Shown: piece by piece, positions 1 to 11,606 of the stretch
Layout: every line of letters begins with the position of its first letter
Position numbering within the stretch: the stretch's first letter is position 1
Assembly: GCF_030247195.1 (NCBI RefSeq)
Contig: NC_080672.1
Span: 307,489,115-307,553,114, forward strand
Length of the DNA stretch: 64,000 nt
DNA from: Topomyia yanbarensis
Taxonomy: Eukaryota; Arthropoda; Insecta; Diptera; Culicidae
Direction: 5' to 3'
The notes under the pieces: generated by a model
Databases searched by the model: none
The model's input: only the letters and a program-made list of their open reading frames with translations
What the model was told of the DNA's origin: nothing
Program-made: the position numbers and the translations under genes

Positions 1-1708
1 GGTACTAGGAGATTATAATCTTCCCAGCATTCCATGGAAGTCTTCCCGCAATGTATTCCTTTATCCGGATTCAGACCATTCCGTACTCCACCCAGGTGCA
101 GTGAGGCTCCTTGACAGCTATAGCTCAGCCCCGTCACTACAAATCAATACAATGAAAATAGCCGCCATCTAGATCTTTGTTATGCCAGCAATCAGGTTTC
201 CGCCACATCAATAGTGATGGCGACCTCTCCTCTAGTAAAACCTGTGATGCATCATCCTCCATTGATCGCTACGATTGATAACACTGTTATGCATGATTCA
301 CCACTTTCTGTCACCTAGGATTTCCGTGAAGCCGACCATCGCAGTATCGCAGACCTTTTTTCCACCCTCGATTAGGACAATATTTTCGACCTCGAAGATA
401 TCGAATCCACTGTTCAAACTTTTTCCAACGTTCTGCTGTACGTTATTGACAGGCACGTTCCGAAGAAAGTTCACCATCGACAAACTGGCCCACCATGGCA
501 AACGAGTACATTGCTACGGTTGAAGTCTATCGAGACAGCTGCCCTGCGGAGGTTTACCAAGTATCGTACAATATCACTCAGAGACTATTACGTCAGTCTC
601 AACCATGCGTACAAACGAACCAGTCAACACTGTTTCTATCGATATCAGCAAAATATTCAGCGTAATCTCAAGTCGCATCCTAAACGTTTCTGGAAATATG
701 TGAACGAGCAGCGCAAGGAATCTGGACTGCCGTCGTCTATGACTTTCAATGAGAACACAGCTTCCACATCACGAGACATATGTGCACTTTTTCGTAAAAA
801 TTCGCGAATGTGTTCACAGACGAGGCATAATGAGCATCATATGATGCAATGAGCAAATTAAACTAGCTGCTAGCAGAGCTCCACTTGTGGGTCAAACGCT
901 GGATGCTATCAATGTCAATGCAACGAAGATTACCATAGCTTCCTCTCGACTTAAGACATTCTTCAATCCGGGACCCGACTGGTTCTCCTCCGCTTTTTTG
1001 AAAAGGCACATCGAAGTGCCAGGCCCCTACATTCACTTCTACGTCTGGAATACCTCAAGGAAGCCACTTGGGACCGTTGGTATTTCTGATATACTTCAAT
1101 GGTGTACATCTAATCCTGAAGACTCCATGATTATCCTTCGCGGATGACCTCAAGATATTTCGCCTAATTCGTTCAATTGAAGATTGCAGAGTTCTCCAAC
1201 AGCAGCTTCAAGTCTTTACTGACTGGTGCAATACAAACTGCATGTATGTAAACCCGAAGAAGTGCTCGGTAATAACTCTTTCACGGAAGAAGGATTCGAT
1301 TTATTTTAACTACCGTATACTAGAAACAGAAATCGAACGTGTCAGTCACGTGAATGATCTGGGAATGATTCTGGATTCTCAACTTACGTTTAAACAACAT
1401 GTCTCCTATGCAGTTGGAAAAGCGTCTCGAGCACTGGGCAAAAACTTTACGGATGTTTATTGTCCCAAATCGCTGTACTACTCTTTATCCCGATCAATTC
1501 TAGAATATTGCCCTGAAGTATGGATCCCAAACTATAATAATGGCGTTGAGAGAATTGAAAGTATGCAGCGTCGCTTTTTACGTTTCGCGCTCCGTAGATT
1601 GCCGCGGAGAGATCCTGTCCGACTACCTATCTATGAAAACCGATGTCAGCTGATTCAACTAGAGCCCCTACATGTTTGAAGGAATACCGCAAGAGCTTTG
1701 TCCATCGC
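1..1708 (+). pseudogene. LINE ORF2 relic, endonuclease to reverse transcriptase (first segment)
   Basis: A decayed non-LTR retrotransposon that enters from the left edge. Bases 2-170 read in one frame with an AP-endonuclease-type GDYNLP motif (8-25), then LCYASN (about 179-196), which is typical of LINE endonucleases. Bases 511-852 encode the linker with the SHPKRFWKYVNEQRKESG stretch that many insect LINEs carry before the RT. The RT catalytic FADD motif is intact at 1137-1148 and stays open to 1679 (thumb region, SILEYCPEVW). Frameshifts and stops separate these pieces, so it cannot make protein. The clade looks Jockey/CR1-like by these motifs; I did not resolve it further. The reading continues after the insertions, at 4788 and 8641. 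Confidence 0.85.
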
Positions 1709-2234
1709 CAGGGTTGCCACTATTTTTCAAAGAATATCTGGCAGATCAACTAAAAATGTCTGGCAAAATCTGTCAGTTGACAGCGACTTTAATTTCATCG
1801 AAGTTTATCTGTGGATTTTTGTTAAATTTTAGAAATTAGGACTCAGATTTCCAAAACTTATGTGCAACAACTTCTGTAATCTAAAAATCAAGCAGAACGA
1901 GAGGTTTGTCTTTTTGTCTGGAAGCTGCCAAAATCGCCGGCACCAGCGGTGAAACATGATGATGAGTTATGTTCCATCAATGACCATGCGGTTTACTTGG
2001 GTGCAACGCCCAACTCCTACTTAGCATAAGGCAAAAGACTCTTCACATTTCCTTTCGATCACGTGCATATGAGCCTAGTCCTAGTTTTCCGTTCCAAGTT
2101 TTAACTGAATCGCTCTAGAATACCTATCCGTCTTTCAAATTCATTGCTTTCGTTTCTCATAGTCTCAAATTTGCCGAAAATAGCCAACAAAATCGATACA
2201 AAAAAACTTTATTGCGCCAGATAAATCTAGCATA

Positions 2235-4639
2235 CACTGATAGAATATATTCGTAAATCGCTGCGAATTAGATTCGTACAGACAATTTTCATAAAATATA
2301 CGAATTTTTATACGTACATATGATGAATCATTCGTAGGTCAATTGAAACATTTTTATTTTTTCTTACGAGTTTTTCGTGAAAATCACGAAAGGACTTTCG
2401 TTGGCTTATTACGAAACGGCTTCATTAGGCAAACGAATTGTTCACTGCTATATACGAAAGTCTTCGTAATATTTACGAGCATCATTCGTCAAACCGTCAA
2501 CGTCAAAAGAGAGGTAGAATATGGGTCAATAATTGTTGATCATCACGACGATCTCGGTCTGACTATTTAGTAACCGTTTCCGTGTCCTCCGGTTTCAGGA
2601 AGATTTCCTGAATCTCTTTCGCTTCCAGTTGATCCATAATCCGGAGCAGTATGGATCCAGTTGAGCCATCGCGAACTGCTCGTTGGTTTTGTATGAAGAA
2701 GTTTGAGTTTTTCTCTGCTGGAGCAATGTAAAAATAATATGCTATTAAATACGAAAACTTTTCTAAGATGAACGAAATGAATTCGTGCCACCAACAAAAT
2801 CGTTCGTAATATACACAACCGTTCATTAAAATAAACGAAACATTTCGTTTTATTCCGGAAAAATATTGCCTTTTTCAACAATAACATTCGTGCAATGTAC
2901 ACTAAATATGTAAAATTTACGAAAACTTTCGTACATCAAGCGGCCATTACTTCACACCACCATCTTTCTAGTCCTCAATAGAGGTGAGCAGTTTGAAAAA
3001 AAATCGATTTCGCCAGTTAAAAAAAATCGTTGTTGTCATGGATCATTGTTGTGATCCTAAAAGAATGATTGAAAAAATATGGTAATAAATGCGAAAACTT
3101 TTCTAAGATAAACGAAATGAATTCGTCCAACCAACAAAATCGTCCGTATTATACGCAAACATTTATTAAAATAAACGAAATCATTTCGTTTCATTTACCC
3201 AAATGATGTCGTTATCAACGACAACAATCGTGCAATGTACACTAAATAAGTAAATATTACGAAAACTTTCGTTCATCAAGCGGCCATTTCTTCATACCAC
3301 AATAAAATCGATTTTGCCAGATCGGTTTTTAAATAAAATCGGTGTTGTCAAATATCGATCCAAAAAGATCGAATGAAAAAAGCTAATAAATACGAAAACT
3401 TTTCTAAGACGAACGAAACGAATTCGTGAGACAAACGAAATCGTTCGTGATATACACAAACGTTTATTAAAATAAACAAAACATTTCGTTTCATTCACGA
3501 AAAATAATGTCGTTATCAACGATAACATTCGTGCAGTGTACACTAAATAAGTAAAATTTACGAAAGCGACCATTTCTTTTCACCACAATCTTTCTAGTCC
3601 TCAATAATGATGAGCAGCTTGAAATAAAATCGATGTTACCAGATCGATCCCTTTAATTAAAAAAATCGGTATTGCCAAACATCGATCCTAAAAGATCGAA
3701 TGCGACCAACGAAATCGTTCGTAATATTCACAACCGTTTATTAAAATAAACGAAACATTTCGTTTCATTCCCGAAAAATAACATCGTTTTCAACAATAAC
3801 ATTCGTAAAACGTACACTAAATATGTAAAATTTACGAAAACTTTCGTTCATCAAGCGGCCAAAACTTCACACCACAAACTTTCTAGTCCTCTATAGAGGC
3901 GAGCAGGTTGAAATAAAATCGATTTTGCCAGATCAATCCTATTAGTTTAAAAAATCGTTGTTGTTATAAATCGATCCTAAAAGATCGATTAAAAAAATTC
4001 CAATGAATACAAAAACTAAGATGAACGAAATGAATTCGTGTGACATCATTTCGTTGATAATGATGATGGTCCGTAATATACACAAACGAAACTATTCGCT
4101 TCATTCACGAAAAATAATGTCGCTATCAACGATAACATTCGTTCAATTTACACTAAATAAGTAGCATTTACGAAAACTTTCGTTCATCAAACGACCATTT
4201 CTTCATACCACAATAAAATCGATTTGGCCAAATCGATTTTTTTAAATTAAAAAAAATGGTGTTGTCAAACATCGATCCCAAAAGATCGAATGAAAAAAAA
4301 AAATGGTAATAAATACGAAAACTTTTCTATGATGAACGAAATGAATTCGTGAAACCAACGAAATCGGTCGTAATATACACAAACATTTATTAAAATAAAC
4401 AAAACATTTCGTTTCATTCACGAAAAATAATGTCGATATCAACAATAACATTCGTGCAGTGTATACCAAATATTTAAAATTTACGAAAGCTTTCGTTCAC
4501 CAAGCGGCCATTCTTGGTTATGAAATGAACGAAACCTACTATTTACAATGCACGAAAATACTTCGTTACAGAAAACGACGAATGAATTCGTGTATTTCAG
4601 GTTCAATTTCATAATATTTACGAATTTATATTACCAGTG
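2235..4639. mobile_element. TA-flanked MITE-type element with internal tandem units
   Basis: It begins CACTGATAGAATATATTCGT and ends ATTTACGAATTTATATTACCAGTG, so the ends are inverted repeats of about 28 bp, and both sides carry TA (2233-2234 and 4640-4641). The core is about six tandem units of 270-340 bp (see the repeat entry). A shorter sibling with the same head and tail lies at 47720-48886. The short open frame at 2343-2570 recurs in the sibling at 47783-48079 but resembles nothing I know. TA target sites suggest mobilisation by a Tc1/mariner-type transposase; that is inference. Confidence 0.75.
2740..4500. repeat. Six tandem units of about 270-340 bp inside the TA element
   Basis: Anchors such as ACGAAAACTTTTCTAAG, the CATTCGTGCAATGTACAC type and TCAAGCGGCCATT recur in order. 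The CATTCGT-type anchor lies near 2885, 3225, 3528, 3800, 4137 and 4450. Each unit is full of TTCGT/ACGAA inverted pairs, for example ACGAAACATTTCGTTT, so a transcript would fold extensively. Units differ by substitutions and short gaps, so the array is not very recent. Confidence 0.75.
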
Positions 4640-4787
4640 TAGGTGGGGTGTAACGAAAAATTCAAAATATCTGGGAAAATCTGGCAAAATTTAAAAATTC
4701 TGGCGAAATATCTGGCTTGAACGAAAGTCTGTTCAGTTGGGAAAAATCTGGAAGATTCCAGATAAATCTGAAACATTGGCAACGCTG

Positions 4788-4914
4788 TTCATCGACACTC
4801 AGCAAGGCCGTATGGATTCTCCAGCTATTTTGGAACAAATCAACATAAACGTCGCACCTCGAGCACTACGCAACAACATGTTTCGATTACCATTCCGACG
4901 CACAAATTATAGTA
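4788..4914 (+). pseudogene. LINE ORF2 C-terminal piece (second segment, repeated at 6496-6622)
   Basis: Reads LFIDTQQGRMDSPAILEQ and on to PFRRTNYS, the usual near-C-terminal region of this type of LINE, in continuation of the reading interrupted at 1708. The open frame listed from 4737 starts inside the hAT-like element, so its ATG is not meaningful. It is cut by the foldback element at 4915. An identical piece at 6496-6622 arises from the tandem duplication. Confidence 0.75.
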
Positions 4915-6006
4915 CACGGTGTTCCTAAAACCGTTATTAACTAAAAAAAATGACCATAAATTTGGCATACGACATTCGAAAGATACAGTATCCAAGCATC
5001 TTCTCAGTGAATTTCAAAATGATCCATCGAGGGATTCGAGAGATATGGCGATTTGAAGTTTTATGATACGTTTCATAAGGCTACCAGCAAACACCCACGG
5101 GTTTGGTCCAATCTCTATAAACAAAAAAATATTTGTCTACTTATTTAGTACATGACATTCGAAAGATATAGTAATCAAGTATATCCCTTGCAAGTTTGAA
5201 AATATTTCATTGACGGAATCGAAAGTTATAACGGTTTGGATGTGGTATGCGGTCATAGATGGGTTTTCTACCAGACTTCAAGCGTGAATCCATGTTTGCC
5301 CATTGACTATTTAGATCGTTTATACGTGTCGCGATTTTTAAAGGAAACCCTTGCGATTTAATTACATAAATATAATGTACAAATGGTGTTATTTATATAG
5401 TGCACTGAAAAAAATATGAAAATAGGGTTGTCTACCAAACGTTAAATATAATGTGTAAATTAAAAAAAATAGATGAAAGTTGGAATGTTTACTTCAAAAG
5501 GCCATATCTCAATGGTATGTTGACTGATTCTAATTATTTTTTCATTATTGAACAGGTAGACGTTTCATCGTTAATTTTCATCAAGAATAATATAAAATAG
5601 AGTTTTCTACGTAAATAAATAGACAATATAATTGGTCTCAACTATATGTATTATAATTATTTAGTGATTATTTTTGTATTAAAAATAGCGGCCTATCAAT
5701 TTTTATATACTAGTTGATTGCAATTGCTGTTTACTACAAATTATGGATATATGAAATGTTAAAACTGACACAGTCGTGATTCGCTGGTCGCTCAATTTTT
5801 AACAGGAGCCATCATGTTAAATTCAATTCGACAATAAAACTGACAATAGTTAGAGATATGAGAACTTGTACTAATAACATCCCCTTTGATCCCCCTACTA
5901 ATAACATCCCCCAGTTTTAACATCTGTCAACCCAACCAGCGAATCACAATTGTACAAAATTTCCAACAAAAACCGTATCATAACATAAATTGATCTGAAT
6001 CAGCAA
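4915..6006. mobile_element. Truncated first copy of the foldback element (left arm)
   Basis: Starts with the same CACGGTGTTCC terminus after AGTA as the full copy at 6623. It runs through the left arm and part of the loop, then ends at the duplication junction near 6006. It is a by-product of the tandem duplication, not a separate insertion. No coding capacity is seen. Confidence 0.7.
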
Positions 6007-6622
6007 AAAAATGGTAATAAATACGAAAACTTTTCTATGATGAACGAAATGAATTCGTGAATCCAACGAAATCGGTCGTAATATACACAAACATTTATTA
6101 AAATAAACAAAACATTTCGTTTCATTCACGAAAAATAATGTCGATATCAACAATAACATTCGTGCAGTGTATACCAAATATTTAAAATTTACGAAAGCTT
6201 TCGTTCACCAAGCGGCCATTCTTGGTTATGAAATGAATGAAACCTACTATTTACAATGCACGAAAATACTTCGTTACAGAAAACGACGAATGAATTCGTG
6301 TATTTCAGGTTCAATTTCATAATATTTACGAATTTATATTACCAGTGTAGGTGGGGTGTAACGAAAAATTCAAAATATCTGGGAAAATCTGGCAAAATTT
6401 AAAAATTCTGGCGAAATATCTGGCTTGAACGAAAGTCTGTTCAGTTGGGAAAAATCTGGAAGATTCCAGATAAATCTGAAACATTGGCAACGCTGTTCAT
6501 CGACACTCAGCAAGGCCGTATGGATTCTCCAGCTATTTTGGAACAAATCAACATAAACGTCGCACCTCGAGCACTACGCAACAACATGTTTCGATTACCA
6601 TTCCGACGCACAAATTATAGTA

Positions 6623-8640
6623 CACGGTGTTCCTAAAACCGTTATTAACTAAAAAAAAATGACCATAAATTTGGCATACGGCATTCGAAAGATACAGTAT
6701 CCAAGCATCTTCTCAGTGAATTTCAAAATGATCCATCGAGGGATTCGAGAGATATGGCGATTTGAAGTTTTATGATACGTTTCATAAGGCTACCAGCAAA
6801 CACCCACGGGTTTGGTCCAATCTCTATAAACAAAAAAATATTTGTCTACTTATTTAGTACATGACATTCGAAAGATATAGTAATCAAGTATATCCCTTGC
6901 AAGTTTGAAAATATTTCATTGACGGAATCGAAAGTTATAACGGTTTGGATGTGGTATGCGGTCATAGATGGGTTTTCTACCAGACTTCAAGCGTGAATCC
7001 ATGTTTGCCCATTGACTATTTAGATCGTTTATACGTGTCGCGATTTTTAAAGGAAACCCTTGCGATTTAATTACATAAATATAATGTACAAATGGTGTTA
7101 TTTATATAGTGCACTGAAAAAAATATGAAAATAGGGTTGTCTACCAAACGTTAAATATAATGTGTAAATTAAAAAAAATAGATGAAAGTTGGAATGTTTA
7201 CTTCAAAAGGCCATATCTCAATGGTATGTTGACTGATTCTAATTATTTTTTCATTATTGAACAGGTAGACGTTTCATCGTTAATTTTCATCAAGAATAAT
7301 ATAAAATAGAGTTTTCTACGTAAATAAATAGACAATATAATTGGTCTCAACTATATGTATTATAATTATTTAGTGATTATTTTTGTATTAAAAATAGCGG
7401 CCTATCAATTTTTATATACTAGTTGATTGCAATTGCTGTTTACTACAAATTATGGATATATGAAATGTTAAAACTGACACAGTCGTGATTCGCTGGTCGC
7501 TCAATTTTTAACAGGAGCCGCTTTTTAGTTGTACCTCCGCTAGTTGGTCCATTGTCGACATCTGAATGTCAAATTTTCATGTTAAATTCAATTCGACAAT
7601 AAAACTGACAATAGTTAGAGATATGAGAACTTGTACTAATAACATCCCCTTTGATCCCCCTACTAATAACATCCCCCAGTTTTAACATCTGTCAACCCAA
7701 CCAGCGAATCACAATTGTACAAAATTTCCAACAAAAACCGTATCATAACATAAATTGATCTGAATCAGCAAATACCTTCATATTTTTGAATATATGTATT
7801 GAATTTATGGTTTTATTTTTCCATGATTTGTAGTTTGCGTTTGTTGCATTCAACTAATGTATAGAAATTGATAGGTCGTCGTTTTGAATATAAAGATATT
7901 TACTAATTAGTGATAATATATGTAGTTGAGGATAATTAAGTTGTCTATTGTTTGAAGTAGCCAACACTATTTTATATTCTTCTTGATGAAAATTAACGAT
8001 GAAACGTCTACCTGTTCAATAATGAAAAAATAATTAGAATCAGTCAACATACCATTGAGATATGGCCTTTTGAAGTACATTCCAACTTTCATTTATTTTT
8101 TTTAAATTACACATTATATTTAGACAACCCTATTTTCATATTTTTTCAGTGCACCATATAAATAACACCATTTGTACATTATATTTATGTAATTAAATCG
8201 TAAGGGTTTCCTTTAAAAACCGCGACACGTATAAACGATCTAAATAGTCAATGGGCAAACATGGATTCACGCTTGAAGTCTGGTAGAAAACCCATCTATG
8301 ACCGCATACCACATCCAAACCGTTATAACTTTCGATTCCGTCAATGAAATATTTTCAAACTTGCAAGGGATATACTTGATTACTATATCTTTCGAATGCC
8401 ATGTACTAAATAAGTAAACAAATATTTTTTTGTTTATAGAGATTGGACCAAACCCGTGGGTGTTTGCTGGTAGCCTTATGAAACGTATCATAAAACTTCA
8501 AATCGCCATATCTCTCGAATCCCTCGATGGATCATTTTGAAATTCACTGAGAAGATGCTTGGATACTGTATCTTTCGAATGCCGTATGCCAAATTTATGG
8601 TCATTTTTTTTTAGTTAATAACGGTTTTAGGAACACCGTG
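6623..8640. mobile_element. Foldback element with arms of about 830 bp and a 4-bp target duplication
   Basis: The left arm (6623 to about 7460) is the reverse complement, with scattered differences, of the right arm (about 7820-8640). The ends are CACGGTGTTCC and GGAACACCGTG. AGTA lies directly outside both ends (6619-6622 and 8641-8644), and removing the element restores the LINE reading RTNYS to SMYGAITG. A 4-bp duplication with CAC ends would suit Chapaev/CMC-type elements, but no transposase is present to confirm it. The loop (7460-7820) contains nothing recognisable. Minus-strand open frames here are shadows of the arms. Confidence 0.8.
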
Positions 8641-8920
8641 AGTATGTATGGAGCCATCACTGGTCTGCAACAAATTTTTAACCAGGTAGCTTCAGCATTC
8701 GATTTCGACGTTTCTCGACAAACTCTGCGTGTACGTTTTGCCAGATTTTTTAATCAATTCATTGACAACACTTGACCTTTTATTCTTTGTTTGTAATTAT
8801 TGTATGATTATTGTTTTATGTGCGACTTGATTATTAGAAATAAGATTAGCATTTAGGCCAACATCATTGGAGCTTTGATATGCCTGTTGATATATTAAAC
8901 AAATACCGAATAAATAAATA
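8641..8920 (+). pseudogene. LINE ORF2 C-terminus and 3' tail (third segment)
   Basis: The frame AGT-ATG-TAT continues the interrupted LINE: SMYGAITGLQQIFNQVAS and then FDFDVSRQTLRVRFARFF, ending at a TGA at 8773-8775. About 145 bp of 3' UTR follow, ending in GAATAAATAAATA at 8920, the simple A-rich repeat tail common for these LINEs. This marks the right boundary of the element that enters at base 1. Confidence 0.8.
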
Positions 8921-9519
8921 CTGGCTTTCAACTGAGTTTAACTTCCAATGGGTCCAAATAGTATTTGTTATCCGATTTGGCCTTTAATTTATTTTATTTG
9001 TGCATGCCATGCTTTAAAGTGGCCTATTCCTAAAAAAAGCAGCTAGACGAATGCCTTTTGATCCCACTATGCATATGTGTAAAGAAATATTCAATAATGT
9101 GAGTAGTAAAGGTAATACTATCCACTTGAAAAATAATTACCCTCTGGAAACTTGGGAACAAACCTAGCCTCAGTTGAATTTTGCCACACAAGTGTCTCGG
9201 GCGGAAGTTTTCGAGTTTCGAGGTAGGACCGAAATTTCATTTGCATAAACGCATCACAAGTGATTTACGTGTAGGTAATGCATATATATAAATAACAGAA
9301 ATACTTGATGGCTGAATTTAATGCAACCATGCAGAAGGTAACAAAAATTACAGCATTAGAATTACCAGCCAATGCGTTCTACTTCACTTCGGTTATGTCT
9401 TTGACGTTACCTACCGATCTTTTTCTGAAATGAAACATCCACCATGTGAATCTACTTCTATTTTGTTACTTAGTATTTTTACGTTCACACGATACATTTA
9501 ATAGAATTTGCTTGAAAAA
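8921..9519. other. No recognisable feature
   Basis: AT-rich unique-looking sequence; no open frame or repeat that I can support. Confidence 0.5.
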
Positions 9520-9990
9520 TATTTGAGATATTTGAACGAGAAAATGATGAAATTTTATATGAATGATAAAATGCACTAGAACTTCAACTTCTCGTATTCT
9601 ATTAAAGATCACAAAGGATTTTTACATTAGCCAAATATGTATGATTTGCGTCATTGACCAGAATAGTTATTAGGAACAGGGGACTTTTGGAACAAATGTC
9701 CCAAACCTCCAACATCCCCTATTTTCCGAGAAACGAAATTATTTACATTAAAATGATGAGAATGTTTCCTATCATGTATAAACTGTAATTTTCTGAGAGC
9801 TATTTCAAAACTAATAGCATTTAATATAATTTCCTCTCATATTTTCTCATTGTGACAATGTCAAAAAACTTGTCCGAAGTGGGCGGGGGCCTAAAATTGT
9901 CCAAATTATGTGGAATTTAGCATCTGAGTTCACTTTAACATTTGTCACAATATAAAGGCTTCGAGATCTCAGAAAAAATCAATGCCCTAT
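9520..9990. repeat. Dispersed repeat, also at 43380-43770
   Basis: Shared landmarks in order are GAGAAAATGAT, AATATGTATGAT, CATTTAATAT, TTCAAAAAA or TCAAAAAACTTG, GGCGGG, AATTGTCCAAAT, GACATTTGTCACAATAT. The two copies differ considerably, so this is an old family. In the 43-kb copy the left end is attached to a palindromic segment (42971-43415). Class unknown; no coding frame. Confidence 0.6.
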
Positions 9991-10834
9991 TGCAAGCAAG
10001 GTTCCTCAACAACATTTCATGTACACCAGCACAGGACAGGTAAAAAATGAGAATATAAATAAATAAAGAAATTCATTAATTAACTAATTGATTAATTAAT
10101 TAATTAATTAATAAGCAAAAGTTACTCAAATAACTCTTAGTGAATGCCATAAAAAAACATAGTTCGAATTTTGGGCGTGGGATTCCACACATGAAAATAT
10201 TTCAGATGTAGACTTTGCTTTATTTCCAGAGGGCTTCTGTCTGCTGCCTGCCCTGTTAATTTCCTTTTCGGATTCTGTCTGTGCCCAGTAGAAGTAGTTT
10301 CTCAAGAAGCGTCAATCAGTGTAAATAATAATAGCACGTCTTTCGATATTCAACAGATATGCACAGTCAAGGAACACTTTATGATTAACAGCTTTTGTGT
10401 TAGGACATTATTTGACATTATTTGCCAAAGACGAAACATTAAATAAATAAATAATGATTCACTCTAAAGAAACATGGTAAACAATATTCCCAAAACATTT
10501 TTGGCAAACCCCACCGTTCAGGAAAAACTGAATTAGAAGAAGCAAACAACAAAGAAAAAAAATCGAAACGATATATTGTTGCTCTTCTAAAAAGACTAAA
10601 AAACATTTGTCTTTAAAACACTCTGTGTGACCCGAAGCCATACATCGATTGGTTGACCCCTTTAACAAAAATAGAACTATTTAGTTGATTCAACTGAAGT
10701 GCTCTACTCAAAACAGATTTTAAAAAAAACACGACAGAAATGCAGGCTATATAATTAGAATAAATTAATGACTCTTCAAAATAGACTATTACGTAACTGA
10801 TTTGACGACAGAATGAAAGCAAACACATACATAC
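9991..10834. other. AT-rich stretch with a short TTAA microsatellite
   Basis: Contains a short (ATTA)n-type tract at about 10076-10115. Otherwise no supported gene or element. Confidence 0.5.
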
Positions 10835-11606
10835 CTGTGAGAAGCGAAGCTTGCAGCGGGCCGCGGAAATCCGAAACCAAGTAATTCACGTCGCGAAACA
10901 CTAATGTATGCTAGTCAGCCTCAATTATCGTCACTGTCATTCTCCTGAAATGTGAACCAAAGCATCCGACACGGGACGGCAGCGGTGATATGTCGTATTT
11001 CATGAATGTAAAACATCCCATGGAACAAGTTCCGAGTGGCGGTAGCATTAGCAGAGTCTAGCAGAGTCGCGTGCAGCAGCTGTTCAAATCAATGCCAACC
11101 GATACCAAACCCAACCCGAACCCCACCAGCCGAGATCCCAGTCAACGCACGCTTTCATTCGAGCCGCTACCTACTTCTTCTTCATCGGGCTAATTTGGAC
11201 AAGATACGCGCTTCTCCATGCGAAAATAAGTACGCAAAAAACAGTGCCTCCTGCCTGCACACTCACTAAGCAGGAGGCGGCAGGAATCTCATTCATATGA
11301 TTAGCTAACGTCACAACTCACTGCCGCGGCAATCGGCAGCACCGCCGTCAGTAACGACTATTATCGACGTCTCCCGGGATATGGGTGAGCTGTGTCCCGT
11401 CCAAGATGAGAAGGAGGAAAAAAAGCAACGAACAGATTTACTGGTTTACCTTCACACGGTACTCGACAATCGATAAATTAACAACAACGTCAACAGACAT
11501 CATGTTTCATTTTTTTTTCGTCGTCAGTCAGCGTCTTTACGTGCGGCTTGTTTTTCCGTCTTCGAGAGAGTGGGAGGGAGTAAAATGCGCACGGTCTTTA
11601 TTAGTA
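10835..11606 (-). promoter_or_regulatory. GC-rich island with a candidate 5' exon on the minus strand
   Basis: Much richer in G+C and CpG than its surroundings. On the minus strand the sequence ...CTTCTCACAG is followed by GTATGTATGTG, a strong splice-donor context, so an exon could end at 10835. On the plus strand TGG followed by GTGAGC at about 11384 is a weaker donor. No conserved protein can be read on either strand. It may be the 5' UTR and promoter of a host gene whose coding exons lie outside the window. Low confidence. Confidence 0.3.

Larger units (their letters stand above)
1709..4787. mobile_element. hAT-like non-autonomous element inserted in the LINE
   Basis: The LINE reading (ALSIA) stops at 1708 and resumes at 4788 (LFIDTQQG). 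The inserted block begins CAGGGTTGCCAC and ends GGCAACGCTG, whose reverse complement CAGCGTTGCC matches the start. Flanking 8-mers are TCCATCGC (1701-1708) and TTCATCGA (4788-4795), 6 of 8 identical, consistent with an aged 8-bp target duplication. An 8-bp duplication with CAG-type ends is characteristic of hAT elements. I see no transposase inside. Most of its length is a younger insertion (2235-4639). The tract 1740-2230 shows nothing else recognisable. Confidence 0.7.
4304..7772. repeat. 1.7-kb tandem duplication (4304-6006 and 6012-7772)
   Basis: Position x in the first copy matches x+1708 in the second (4304 to 6012, 4737 to 6445) with only a handful of differences: single substitutions and one extra A in a poly-A run. 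The second copy also has about 60 bp (near 7520-7580) absent from the first. The junction joins CAGCAA to a poly-A run followed by TGGTAATAAATACG. The unit holds the end of the TA element, the hAT end, a piece of LINE and the left arm of the foldback element. It is either a recent duplication or an assembly artefact. Confidence 0.85.

Noticed and set aside
2343..2570. Frame of 75 codons that recurs in the sibling element at 47783-48079
   Set aside because: The DNA of both heads is similar throughout, and short palindromes explain the shared peptide; no sign that the protein is selected.
2740..4500. CRISPR-like regular repeats
   Set aside because: Units are 270-340 bp, diverged and lie in a eukaryotic transposon; no short direct repeats with unique spacers.
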